Part shown: positions 12,083-21,534 of the stretch, one piece after another
Layout of the letters: every line of letters begins with the position of its first letter
How positions within the stretch are numbered: position 1 is the first letter of the stretch
Source of the DNA: Pyropia haitanensis
Taxonomy: Eukaryota > Rhodophyta > Bangiophyceae > Bangiales > Bangiaceae
Reading direction: 5' to 3'
Assembly (NCBI GenBank): GCA_008729055.1
Contig: SDUX01000001.1
Coordinates: 248,001-312,000 of the forward strand
Length of the DNA: 64,000 nt
Position numbers and translations under genes: made by a program
Notes under the pieces: generated by a model
What the model was told of the DNA's origin: nothing
Database searches by the model: none
Seen by the model: only the letters and a program-made list of their open reading frames with translations

Positions 12083-12115
<33 letters not shown>

Positions 12116-12370
12116 TGCCGCCGCTGCCGCCGCCGCCGCTGCCACCGCCGGGCACCCGCTGGAGGCCGACGCCGGGTGTGGTGCGGAGGCCACGACGGCG
12201 GCCGAGGCGGGCCGCCGCGGCAGTGGCCGCCGCCGCCGCCGCCGTCGGCGCCGCGCGTGGCCACGGTGGGGGGGGGGGGCGCCCGCCGCGGCGTGGCGGC
12301 GGCCGGCGGCGGCAGCAGCGGAGCGGAGGGGGCGGGCGGCGGCGCGCCCCAGGCGGGGAATGGAGGCCAT
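9129..12370 (-). CDS. HSP78: Mitochondrial Hsp78/ClpB-type AAA+ disaggregase
   Basis: This two-ring AAA+ chaperone should refold aggregated proteins in the mitochondrial matrix with mtHsp70. The start at 12370 gives a presequence ([20 protein letters not shown]), then a Gly linker, then directly D1 ([27 protein letters not shown]). The Clp N-domain is absent, as in yeast Hsp78. D1 Walker A (GEPGTGK) ends exactly at an intron (11852-11540, donor GTCCGT) and continues [12 protein letters not shown]1 also has Walker B (IILFVDEL) and the Arg finger region ([16 protein letters not shown]). The coiled-coil middle domain ([14 protein letters not shown]) precedes D2 with [44 protein letters not shown] and [10 protein letters not shown]. 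The C-terminal strand is probably [11 protein letters not shown]. The frame changes at C/G runs near 10780-10860, 10450-10460 and 9249-9264, so the stop at 9129 is uncertain. Plastid targeting is a less likely alternative. Confidence 0.88.
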
Positions 12371-13778
12371 GGCTTTGAGAGGAGGGGGGGGGGGCGCCAG
12401 GTGGTGTGGACGCACCTAGCGCTCACGCCGGGCGAGCCACGAGTAGGTTGGGAGGGGGGGGACGTCAACGTGCCGGGAGGCGGGGGTGGCGGCGCGGCGT
12501 TGTAGGCGTCAGGTGGATCCTGCTCATGATGCCGACGCGCGCTCCTCGTTTGCAGGCAGCGTCGTGCCCGCGACCCCGTCTCCACGCTCTATTCCGCCCT
12601 TCCCGCCGTGCTGCGGCGGCAGCTGCAGCCAATGGGAGGCACAAGAGCCGTGATCCGGCCAATGAGACGCTGGTGCAAGGCACCGCTGCATGCGTCGACG
12701 CCTTCGAGGACGGTTGCGTACACGACGCTCGCCTCCACGCGCGGACTGCTAATGGGTGTGTACAAGATTAAATGGTTCCAGGCCCGCCGGCTACGTCTCC
12801 CCCGTGGGAAGTTCGCTCGCGGGACTGCTGCAGGGAAAGACCTTCGGCAGCTCGTCCGCACCAAGGGAAAGACGCAGTCCCTGTGGTATGGAAGGAAGAC
12901 CAAGGTGCAGGCGTGCCAGAGGCGAGCGTGACGCGCAAGCAGAGAGAACAGAGAGAGAGTGTGTGGGCCGGCGGGGAACCTGACGACACTGGGGGGTGGG
13001 CAGGGAGCGCGCGCGAGGAAGACAACCGTGCCGGGCGCAGCACCCGGCGTCATCGACGCGCACCACGGTGTCGTAAACACCCGGGTGCAGAGATACAGCC
13101 ACGTGGCCCCGTCGGCGGTGGAGGCCTGGTGCAGGTTGCAGGCCGGTCGCCGTAATTGCATTCGGTGTTGGGGGGGAGCTGCCCGTCCGCAGACCGGCCG
13201 CTTTGCAATCTCCGCTACTGTGTGTAGTCCATGCCCGTCACGGTGGCGCGCTCGTCTTGGCGGGGAGCAGCGCACGCCACGCTCGCGACGCCTGCCCTGA
13301 CTCGGCGGCGTCGCTACGGCCCGCCGCGGAGGGCGGTGGTGGGAGCGGTGGCGTCTGCCGTGACGGCGGCGGCCGCCGCCGATGCGGTGGTCGTCCCCTT
13401 CTCCCGCGACGGCGCCCTGGCCACCGGCGCCCACGACTGGGAACAGGACTGGTGGAGCACGGAGGCGCCCGCTGGCATTTGCATAAGACGATTCTGCCTG
13501 TTTCTGGCGTTCAGCCCCCTTCGGGCGGAGCCGGGTCAAAGCTGTCGGGTTGGGTCTATTGAGTCTACGCCACGGGCACTCCAGTGAGGGATAAATGCAG
13601 GCAGAGTGGGGTGAGCACGCCCGGCGAGTCTCAAGAGACAGGCCGCGCGCGAGAAAACAGAATGCTCGCACGCACACACGCACGCACGCGCAAGGAAGGG
13701 CCCCCCCGGTCACAGCGTCGAGGCGTGACGGCCTCAACGCGACTGGGGGCGCCCCCCGTCCTCCGTTCATAGCGCTGC
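12371..13778. other. Intergenic between HSP78 and the first family member
   Basis: It should contain the HSP78 promoter and the P1 3' end. G+C content is lower than in the neighbouring coding DNA. Overlapping frames on both strands show no domain. A block at 13611-13700 is shared with the 3' flank of P2 and is listed separately. Confidence 0.4.
13611..13700 (-). repeat. Conserved 3'-flank block of P1
   Basis: Read on the plus strand this starts GTGAGCACGCCCGGCG. It continues with a patchy match (GACA, CC-CGCG-GAG, AAAC/AAAA, then CA-rich) to the block at 16312-16400 beyond P2. It lies about 80 to 170 bases past the P1 stop, so it is probably 3' UTR or a 3'-end signal inherited with the gene. 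Confidence 0.5.
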
Positions 13779-14501
13779 CTACACCTCGGGTGACGGCTGC
13801 GGGTCAGCGTCGCAGCGCTCTCCCCCCTCGGGCCGCACCCGTACCGCCGGTGACACGCGGCGGACGCGGCGGAGGCGCCCCCCACACAGCGCCGCGTACC
13901 GGCGGCGGCGCCACCGCCCCGCACACACCCGCCACGGCGTGCCGACATACCGGCACGCGTAGCGCGGGCGCCAGCGGTACCGCCGGCCGACCGTGACGCG
14001 CGACCACCGCTTGACGCACGCCCACGCCTTGGCGCGCGTCTGCCGCCGGCCGAGGCGGCCGCCCCGCCCGCGCCGCGCGGTGGTGACCCGGCGGATGAGG
14101 AGGACCGCGGCGGGGCTCCGCGGCGGCCGCCCGCGGTAGGTGGGCGCCCGCAGCTCCTCGGATACCTTGAGGATGCACGTGGGGGGGGGGTTTCGCCGGC
14201 GGGGGGCTCGGCTGGTGGCGCCCAGGGTGGTCGCCTGCGCCTCTTCCTCATCGTCGCTGGCGTACTCATCGTGGACTGTCGCCGCCAGCTCCACTGTGGC
14301 GGCGCCCACGGCGGTGGCGTCGGCGGCGTCCCACACCGTGCTGGCCGGCACGGGCTCGACTGCGGGGACGGGTCCGATGACCGGCTCCCTCATCGTTGTC
14401 GAGTCGGGTGCGGCTGCGGCGCTGGTCGCGGCGGCGGCGGCGGTGACAGCGACGGCTGCCGCCAGCACCACCGCCGCGACTGTTGCGCGGAGGCCGGCCA
14501 T
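13779..14501 (-). CDS. P1: secreted Arg-rich six-Cys protein with acidic pro-region
   Basis: This 240-residue protein is the first of five paralogues. Residues 1-31 are a signal peptide (MAGLRATVAAVVLAAAVAV). Residues 32-92 are Ala/Thr/Val/Pro-rich and acidic, with DDEEE near residue 85. A basic hinge (APRRRN) leads into an Arg-rich domain. Its cysteines are at about 109, 162, 183, 193, 206 and 230; the last four intervals are C-x9-C-x12-C-x23-C, exactly as in P2 and P5. Conserved signatures are GGRLGRR, KAWACVKRW, RYAALCGGRLRRV and the tail RCDADPQPSPEV. No known family was recognised. The layout resembles a secreted cationic proprotein in which the acidic region could neutralise the basic domain, but that is inference. 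A matrix or cell-wall protein is equally possible. Confidence 0.78.
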   Translation of the reverse strand: MAGLRATVAAVVLAAAVAVTAAAAATSAAAAPDSTTMREPVIGPVPAVEPVPASTVWDAADATAVGAATVELAATVHDEYASDDEEEAQATTLGATSRAPRRRNPPPTCILKVSEELRAPTYRGRPPRSPAAVLLIRRVTTARRGRGGRLGRRQTRAKAWACVKRWSRVTVGRRYRWRPRYACRYVGTPWRVCAGRWRRRRYAALCGGRLRRVRRVSPAVRVRPEGGERCDADPQPSPEV

Positions 14502-14657
14502 GGCGGACGGCGAGGGTGGGGAGGGTAGGGAGGGTGCACGACAAAACACACCTCAAGGGGGTGGAGTAAGGGGAGGGGGGGGGGCGGGTGGCGGGTGGGG
14601 TTGCTGGTGCAGATGTGGCTGCTGCGGTCGGGGAGTAGCGGCCGATACGCCCTCGCT

Positions 14658-14665
14658 CTTTTATG
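14658..14665 (-). promoter_or_regulatory. TATA-like box of P1
   Basis: The minus strand reads CATAAAAG about 157 bases before the P1 ATG. P2, P3 and P5 have TATA-like boxes 138 to 171 bases before their own ATGs, which supports it. Confidence 0.5.
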
Positions 14666-16311
14666 CCTCCCCCGCCCTCGTACAGCAGCGCCCTCCGCCC
14701 CCTTCGCGTGCGTACGTTCGCGCGAGCCCCTCCGCCACGGCAGCCCGTGACGGCTTCCTGCGCGCCTCAGAGGCCGCCCGCCGCCGCGGTCTCCGCACTC
14801 CGCTCGTGGCAGTCACAGCTGTCACTGGGAGTCTCCCCTGCGTCGGCACCCGGGTCGGCCCTCGTGGCCGCGCGCCCGAATCCCGCGCGCCCGCGGCGGG
14901 CCAGAGGGGCCGGCAGCTGTCCTCGAGGGGGGCTGCGGCTGCGCCCGCTGTCAACGACCGCCGCGTGGACGCGGCGGTCAGGTCGGCGGGAGGGGATGGC
15001 CGCGCGGAGGACCTGTGGGCAGGTTGCGTGCACGAGCGGTCGCCCCCACCGGCTGGGGGTGGGGGCGAGGGTGGGGGTGTCCGCCACAGCTCCCCACTGG
15101 CTGCGCGGCGCCGACGACGAGGGGCTGCGGGGGATGGGGAGCGACGCCCACTGTGGTGTGCTTTCTTCGCTCGCACGTCTTACCCCCACTATCCCGACAC
15201 CACAGATGGCGTGACATTGCTCGTGTGACTGCTGCGGGCGCCACCATCCCCTGGGGCGGCATCGACGGGTGGCCAACGGGGGCGGCCACCACCACGACGG
15301 GCAAGTGCGCCGTGCATGTGCCGGACGCGGGCGAACGGGGCGTAGGGGCAAAGCGGGGTCACAACGAGAATCGGGGGGAGTCGTGCCGAAACGTCCTCAT
15401 CTCCGCGACGCCCGAGGGGCGAGCGCGCCGCTCCTCCTCGTCGCGCCAGTCCTGAGTGGCACCGCGCGCCCGCCCCCCGCTGCGGTCGCGACGGAGAGCG
15501 GCCCAACGTACGTGTGTCACTACCGAAGTTCCCGCACCACCACACGGGGGGAACGGCCGCCAACTCGGCTGAAGGTGCACAGTGAGGCGTCGTGTGGCGG
15601 GAGAGGGAGGGTGACCTGTCGTAAGGAAAGTGATTCCAGTCCCCCCCCCCCCCCCCCGCTCCCGGGCTAGCCCACTGAGGAGGCCGTGCCTGCGGGCACC
15701 GCGACGCCCAGCTGCGTTTCTCCTCGAGACGCGGCGCGCTGTCAGCGGCGCGCCGCTCTGCTGATCCATCTGCAAGGCCATCGACAGAACAAGGAGCAGA
15801 GGGCAGCCGCGGCAGGGGCGCCGCGCAGGCCCTGGCGCGGCTCGTGCCGTGGCACGCACGCCAGGCCGGCGTCCCGCGCACGTCGCGCTGGCAGCGGCGG
15901 GAGTACGTAGACACAGCGGTGCGTACGTCAACGGCGGGCGCCCGCTCGGGTGTGGCGGCGCGTGCAACGCGGACGAAACCCGCCTGGCGACGTGCAGATC
16001 CGGATACGTAGGATGCGGTACCGGTGCGGCGCTCGTCAGTGGTGACAGTGCCGCTCACGAATCCAGCCGAGCTGTCAAGGCCACACCACTTGCATCAGGC
16101 CATGCAGTCAGAGAATTCCAGCTTACGTAGAACACATTCTTAAATCGGACTGCCACGAATACTTTGTAAGTTGCTGAAAACAGAGTTGTCGACTCTCCCG
16201 CTGAGAACGCTTCGATTCAGGCCACCGAACAAGAACCATAAAAGTCCGGGTCCCCACCGTCTCGCAGCTGTGGATGCCACAGTGAATAACAACGCAGAAA
16301 AAGTAGTAGTG

Positions 16312-16400
16312 TGAGCACGCCCGGCGGGTTACAGTGACAAACCACGCGTGAGACAAAAAGCATACGAGCACACACACGCAAGGCAACCGCGCGTTGCCAC
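16312..16400 (-). repeat. Conserved 3'-flank block of P2
   Basis: Begins with the same GTGAGCACGCCCGGCG as the block past P1 and continues with a CA-rich match. From 16328 onward it is also part of the inverted repeat shared with P3. Confidence 0.5.
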
Positions 16401-17247
16401 GTTCGCGAAGCGCTCGGTTCGGACGCGGAGGCGCGCCACCGAGACGCCAAGAGAAGGGCACCCGCCACCGCTTCGGCCACTGCCCCTCTCACGCCGCGGG
16501 CGACGGCTCCGGGTCCGCATCACAGCGCTTCCCCGTCTCGGGCCGCACCCGCACCGCCGGCCACACCCGCCCGACACGCCGCAGCCGCCGCCCACACAGC
16601 GCCGCGTACCGGCGGCGGCGCCACCGGTTCGCACACATCCGCCACGGCGTGCCCACATACCGGCACACGTAGCGCGGGCGCCACACCGGCCGGCGGCCGC
16701 CGCGACCGCCACGGCGGCCGCGCCCGTACACCTTGACCCACCGCTTGGTGCACGCCCACGCCTTGGTACGCACCGCCCGCCGGCCGAGGCGGCCGCCCCG
16801 CACGCGGCGGGCGGTGAGGACGCGGCGGATGAGCAGCACGTCGCGGGGGCTCCCCCGGCGGCCACGGTAGTAGGCTGGCGCCTTGAGCACCTCCCACACC
16901 TTGACGATGCACTTGGCGTAGGTGGGGCGCCGGCGCCAGCGGCGGCGGCCACGGCTGGTAGTGTCGAGGGTGTTGGTCTGTGCCGCCGCGTCGTCGTCGG
17001 TGTCGTCGTCCTCATCGGTGTCGGCGGCGTCGACGTCGTTGGCGGGGAGGTCTACGGCGGTGGCCGCGGCGGTGGGCAGCATGTCGCCAGCCGGGACGGG
17101 CGCGACGGCGGGGGCGGGCGCGACGGGCGCGTCGGCGATGGTCGTCGCCGCGTCGGGAGCGGCGGTGGCGGCGGTGGTCGTGAAGGCCGCGGCGACGACG
17201 GCCGCCGCCAGCACCACCGCGGCGACCGCAGCACGGATGCGAGCCAT
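16328..17247 (-). repeat. Left arm of the P2/P3 inverted duplication
   Basis: This arm matches 20086-20994 in inverted orientation and near-identically, covering the P2 coding sequence and about 160 bases of 3' flank. The match stops at the start codon: upstream sequences differ. Visible differences are a few substitutions and a 12-base in-frame deletion in the other arm. Confidence 0.85.
16489..17247 (-). CDS. P2: secreted Arg-rich six-Cys protein with acidic pro-region
   Basis: 252 residues. The signal peptide ([21 protein letters not shown]) is followed by an Ala/Pro/Val stretch and a strongly acidic run (DTDEDDDTDDD, residues 76-86). Then comes a polybasic hinge (SRGRRRWRRRP, residues 98-108) suited to kexin-type cleavage. 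The basic domain has Cys at 113, 166, 195, 205, 218 and 242. Signatures are KCIVKVWEVLKAPAYYRGRR, GGRLGRRAVRTKAWACTKRW, YVCRYVGTPWRMC, RYAALCGRRLRRVGRVWP and RCDADPEPSP. It is almost identical to P3, and P1 and P5 are more distant relatives. Its own TATA box is at 17385-17391. Gene reality is well supported by conservation among paralogues; the function is not recognised. Confidence 0.82.
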   Translation of the reverse strand: MARIRAAVAAVVLAAAVVAAAFTTTAATAAPDAATTIADAPVAPAPAVAPVPAGDMLPTAAATAVDLPANDVDAADTDEDDDTDDDAAAQTNTLDTTSRGRRRWRRRPTYAKCIVKVWEVLKAPAYYRGRRGSPRDVLLIRRVLTARRVRGGRLGRRAVRTKAWACTKRWVKVYGRGRRGGRGGRRPVWRPRYVCRYVGTPWRMCANRWRRRRYAALCGRRLRRVGRVWPAVRVRPETGKRCDADPEPSPAA

Positions 17248-17384
17248 GGTGGGTAGGGTGTGTGTTGGGACTTGGGGGATGGAGTGGGAGCGAGTGGGGT
17301 GGCCTAGATAGGCGGTGGTGGGGCTTGCTGCGGCGGATGGGACAATGGCTTCTGGGGAGTAGCTGGCGGTGTGCCCGCCCCAAA

Positions 17385-17391
17385 CTTTATA
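17385..17391 (-). promoter_or_regulatory. TATA box of P2
   Basis: The minus strand reads TATAAAG about 138 bases before the P2 ATG, in line with the TATA-like boxes of P1, P3 and P5. Confidence 0.6.
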
Positions 17392-19918
17392 CGCCGCGCC
17401 GTCGCCACGCCGACCCCGTTCCCGCTACGCGCGGCGGCGTGAGCCCGCCGCCACTGCCGTCGGCTACGGTGCCCGCCGCCGCTGCGCTACCGCACGCCAC
17501 CGCCCGTCGCGGGCGCCGCGCGCGGCTACGACCGCGTCGGCTACCAGCGGGGGCATCCCCGGTGGTGGCACGGGCGCCCACGGGGTTGGCGGGTGCACGC
17601 CACATCCACGCATAGGTGGCGGGTGCCACCGCTGCCCCCTCCTCGCCCTGTCGCCGCCGCTTTGACAGAGGGGGGCGCCGCTCAGAGCGCGTGCACTGAA
17701 CCGGCTGTCAACCGCCGCCGCGTGGACAGAGGCGGAAACGGTCAGCGGGAGGGCATGCGAGGAGGGGGGGGGGAAGGGCGGGCGGGAGACGCCCGCATGG
17801 GGCACACCGCCCCACCGGCTGGGCATAGGCAGGAGTGGCCGCCCGGCACCCCCCCCAACCCCTCAGCGCGCCACTGCCGGGGGCGGCCGGCTTGGGCGCG
17901 CCACCGCTCCCGGCGGGGTGCGCCCGCGTCGGCCACTCCCCCCCCCGCCCGCCCTCCCCCCCCCCCACCGGCGCCACACCACAGATGCCCTCCCCTTGCG
18001 GGTGTGGATGCCGCACGCGCCACCGTCAGCTGGGTGGCGCCACCCACGGGTGGCCGTCGCGGGTGGCCGCCCGCAGGGCGGCCCAACGGCGGTACAGTAC
18101 GTAGGCGTGGGCTGTGGTGGCGGCCAGGGGCGGCGCGCGCGCGCGGGCAGCGAGACGCGCGGCGCGGGGGGCCGCGGCCGGGCGGTGCCACAGTGCCCCG
18201 ATTTCCCGACGCGATTGCACCTCGTGGCAGGCGGACAATTCCCGCCGTCGGCCTCTTTGGATGGGCCGGTCTCCCATCGGCACGGCCGCCGTCCGCGTCG
18301 ACGGCGGTGCCGGCGCGACCGCCGGCAGGCCGCCCGCGGGCCGTGGCTCTGACACACGGGCGGGAGTGGGGTGGCCGCGCCTGCCGCGACCTACGTACGC
18401 GCGCCGTACCGCGGTACCCCCACCCCCCCCCCCCCGGCGGCAAACCCCGTCTGCCGTGCTGGGGTGTGCCGCCCCCCGCCCCGGGGGTGGCGTGCCGACG
18501 GTCGGCAAGCTCCCAGTACGGCGGTGCGCCGCCCCGCTGGCAGCGCGGGATGCTTGGGCGGAGGGAAGGGGAGGGGGGGGGATCGGGGTGCCGCGGCAGC
18601 AGCCGGGCGGCGTCTTGTTGACAGCACCGTGGCGGGGGGCGTCTGCTCCCCATGACACCCGCCCGTTGGCGGGGTGCCGACCGGACCCGCCACCCGTGGC
18701 GGGGGGGGGACGCCTGTGCTGTGGATGGCAGCTGGCGGGCGTCCGCCCCCCGCGCTCCCCAGACACGGCTAGCTGGTGCTGGCGGTTCCCAGCAGCGGCA
18801 CGGACCTCCCGCGCTCGTCCCGACGACCGCGGCGGCGGCCGCCGCTGTCGGCACGCAGGATGTGCGCCCGACGGTGGGGCCGGGTGGGGTGACCAGGCGA
18901 CAACACCCTGGGCTGGTGCTCTCTGCACCCCATCTGGGGTGGCTGGGGGACCCGTCCATCCCGCGTGACGAGGCAGAGGTACCGTTCCGACTCGGCAGCC
19001 GCCCCCCGTCCGCTCCTCGCCGTGCCCCTGGTGACACCTGTACGTTGGGGCCAGCCCGTGGAGAGCCCCCACTGACGACGAACAAAAGGGGGGGGGCGCG
19101 CCACTCAGGACCCGGCTTGGCGGGGCGGGCGGGGCGCGGCCCCAGCGAGGCGCCAACCTACAACCTTCCTTTTGCGCCTGACGTTCCTGCCCCCCCCCCG
19201 CCCTTCCCCCCCGCAGTGCGGCCGTTTCCCCTCGCGCTCCGACTGCAAGTCTAGCTTGCATTGCCACGGGCCCGTCTTGGTGGCAGACGCACCCGTCCAC
19301 CACTCGTCCCGCGGGCGGGCTGACGGTGCCTGTTAAGCGGCAGCCATCTGTGGTGTTGGGAAGGTAAGGGGGGGGGGTTGTCGGAGGGGGGGGGGCACGC
19401 TACCATGAGTGGAGGCACCCGACACTTGTTGCGGCCGCGCCGTCGACGCAGCGGTGGGGGAAAATCGCTGCGGGCACCCGCGCCCACCCAACCCCAGCCG
19501 GTGGGGCGGCGTGCCCCGGGCGGAAACACGCCGCAGGTGGGGTAGCCAGCCGGTCGCGACTCCCTCACTCCCTCCCCCCCGGGTGTCATGCGCTCCCGGA
19601 AACCGTTTCTCCGTCAGCCGCGGCGGTCGCTGACAGCCAGCTCAGGCAATAGCCTCCCTCTCGACCGCCGTTTGCCAGCTGCCGACGCTTGGTAGGGGCA
19701 CCAGTCCCGCCCAGCGGAGGCACCCACAACCCGTGCCACTGCCGGTGGTACCTCCGGCTGGGATATGTGGCTGCCGCCGTCGTGAGCGGCGCCTCGCGCG
19801 ACCGTGGGCGATGGCCGCGGCGGCGGGCTGCGAATGCCGTCGCAGGACGGCCGCGGCAGTGCCCTCGCGCCGGCGTGCGTCGCGAAGCAGCGGACGATGC
19901 GGTGCAGGCGGCGCGCGC

Positions 19919-19925
19919 ATAAATA
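19919..19925 (+). promoter_or_regulatory. TATA-like box of P3
   Basis: ATAAATA in the context GCGCATAAATAGGGACG lies about 160 bases before the P3 ATG. Confidence 0.5.
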
Positions 19926-20085
19926 GGGACGTGGTGCTGTGCCTCCTGCTGTTCGTCGCACCGACCAACCCAGCTACCTCACCTCGCATCCGCCCTGGTC
20001 CCCCCTCTCACCCTATCGGGGCCAGTTAGGGTATTCCCTACCGCTCCCCCTGCCAAAAGTCTCCCCTTTAACCACCCGTTCCGCT

Positions 20086-20832
20086 ATGGCTCGCATCCGT
20101 GCTGCGGTCGCCGCGGTGGTGCTGGCGGCGGCCGTCGTCGCCGCGGCCGTCACGACCACCGCCGCCACCGCCGCTCCCGACATGGCGACGACCATCGCCG
20201 ACGCGCCCGTCGCGCCCGCCCCCGCCGTCGCGCCCGTCCCGGCTGGCGACATGCTGCCCACCGCCGCGGCCACCGCCGTAGACCTCCCCGCCAACGACGT
20301 CGACGCCGCCGACACCGATGAGGATGACGACACCGACGACGACGCGGCGGCACAGACCAACACCCTCGACACTACCAGTCGTGGCCGCCGCCGCTGGCGC
20401 CGGCGCCCCACCTACGCCAAGTGCATCGTCAAGGTGTGGGAGGTGCTCAAGGCGCCAGCCTACTACCGTGGCCGCCGGGGGAGCCCCCGCGACGTGCTGC
20501 TCATCCGCCGCGTCCTCACCGCCCGCCGCGTGCGGGGCGGCCGCCTCGGCCGGCGGGCGGTGCGTACCAAGGCGTGGGCGTGCACCAAGCGGTGGGTCAA
20601 GGTGTACGGGCGCGGCCGCCGTGGCGGTCGCGGCGGCCGCCGGCCGGTGTGGCGCCCACGCTACGTGTGCCGGTATGTGGGCACGCCGTGGCGGATGTGT
20701 GCGAGCCGCCGGTACGCGGCGCTGTGTGGGCGGCGGCTGCGGCGTGTCGGGCGGGTGTGGCCGGCGGTGCGGGTGCGGCCCGAGACGGGGAAGCGCTGTG
20801 ACGCCGACCCGGAGCCGTCGCCCGCGGTGTGA
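20086..20832 (+). CDS. P3: inverted near-identical copy of P2
   Basis: 248 residues, starting MARIRAAVAA. The protein matches P2 except for a few residues (for example V for F in the signal peptide and M for A at APDMAT) and a four-residue deletion. P2 reads MCANRWRRRRYAALC where P3 reads MCASRRYAALC. The deletion shortens the otherwise invariant C-x12-C interval to C-x8-C but keeps all six cysteines and the frame. The acidic run, polybasic hinge and tail RCDADPEPSPAV are intact. An upstream open frame is not needed: the start chosen matches P2 and lies behind a TATA-like box. The high similarity implies recent duplication or gene conversion. Confidence 0.82.
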   Translation: MARIRAAVAAVVLAAAVVAAAVTTTAATAAPDMATTIADAPVAPAPAVAPVPAGDMLPTAAATAVDLPANDVDAADTDEDDDTDDDAAAQTNTLDTTSRGRRRWRRRPTYAKCIVKVWEVLKAPAYYRGRRGSPRDVLLIRRVLTARRVRGGRLGRRAVRTKAWACTKRWVKVYGRGRRGGRGGRRPVWRPRYVCRYVGTPWRMCASRRYAALCGRRLRRVGRVWPAVRVRPETGKRCDADPEPSPAV

Positions 20833-20994
20833 GAGGGGCGGTGGCCGAAGCGGTGGCGGGTGCCCTACTCTTGGCGTCTCGGTGGCGCGCCTCCGCTTTC
20901 GAACCGAGCGCTTCGCGAACGTGGCAACGCGGGGTTGCCTTGCGTGTGTGTGCTCGTATGTTTTTTGTCTCACGCGTGGTTTGTCACTGTAACT
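20086..20994 (+). repeat. Right arm of the P2/P3 inverted duplication
   Basis: Inverted near-copy of 16328-17247, beginning at the ATG and ending after CACTGTAAC in the 3' flank. Confidence 0.85.
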
Positions 20995-21534
20995 CGCAGG
21001 GCGTACCTGCCCTACTTGGCATGCTTTTGTCTTTACTTTGCACCCCGCACCAGCGTGGACGACGGACCGAGAGGAAGTCCTTTTTGACTCTCTTTCAACA
21101 ATGGATACGCGCGACTGCTGCGCGCCTCGCGTGCGTGGGCTTTGCCCTTCGGCGTGCTCCTGCGTCGTCGCTGTCGCATACTCTGTATTTTGTTCTCTTA
21201 GTTTTTGCACTACTCCAACCACCGCCGTGCTCCTTGCGGCACTGGCGCTGCAGCGCACCGTGACGTGGGGTGCGCGGATGCAGCGAGCACGGAGAGAGGG
21301 CAACCCAAAGTCCCACTCTACCTCGAAACAGGGTGCTCTCCAGTTTCGCTGCAACTGCTGCAGCTTCCAGTCTATCGAAAGAGACAGACCTACCAGCTGC
21401 GATGAGCACGCGCGGACCTTTACAGAGGGGGGTAACGCCTCCCACGAAATCGAGACGAATGGGCAGCGACACCCCCGTGACGGTGCCCCGTCGGGCGGGT
21501 CCAGCCGGTGGTCACCCACCTTCCCACGCGGGGC
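20995..21534. other. Convergent spacer between P3 and P4
   Basis: This AT-richer stretch should contain the 3' ends of P3 (plus strand) and P4 (minus strand). Frames here have no domain. Confidence 0.4.

Larger units (their letters stand above)
14502..16488. other. Intergenic between P1 and P2
   Basis: The left part is the P1 promoter. The block around 14949-15005 (GCTGTCAAC, CGCCGCGTGGA, GCGGGAGGG) recurs upstream of P2 at 17701-17757, so upstream DNA was duplicated with the genes. The rest has scattered frames without domains. The segment from about 16090 to 16330 is clearly AT-richer than its surroundings. Confidence 0.45.
17248..20085. other. Spacer between the inverted P2 and P3 genes
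   Basis: P2 and P3 diverge from this 2.8-kb spacer, so both promoters lie in it. The frames within it are long because of composition, carry no domains and contain no detectable further family member. A block at 17701-17757 resembles DNA upstream of P1. Confidence 0.45.

Noticed and set aside
19939..20085. Upstream extension of the P3 frame
   Set aside because: The extension has no counterpart in P2, follows the TATA-like box closely, and removes the signal peptide from the N-terminus.
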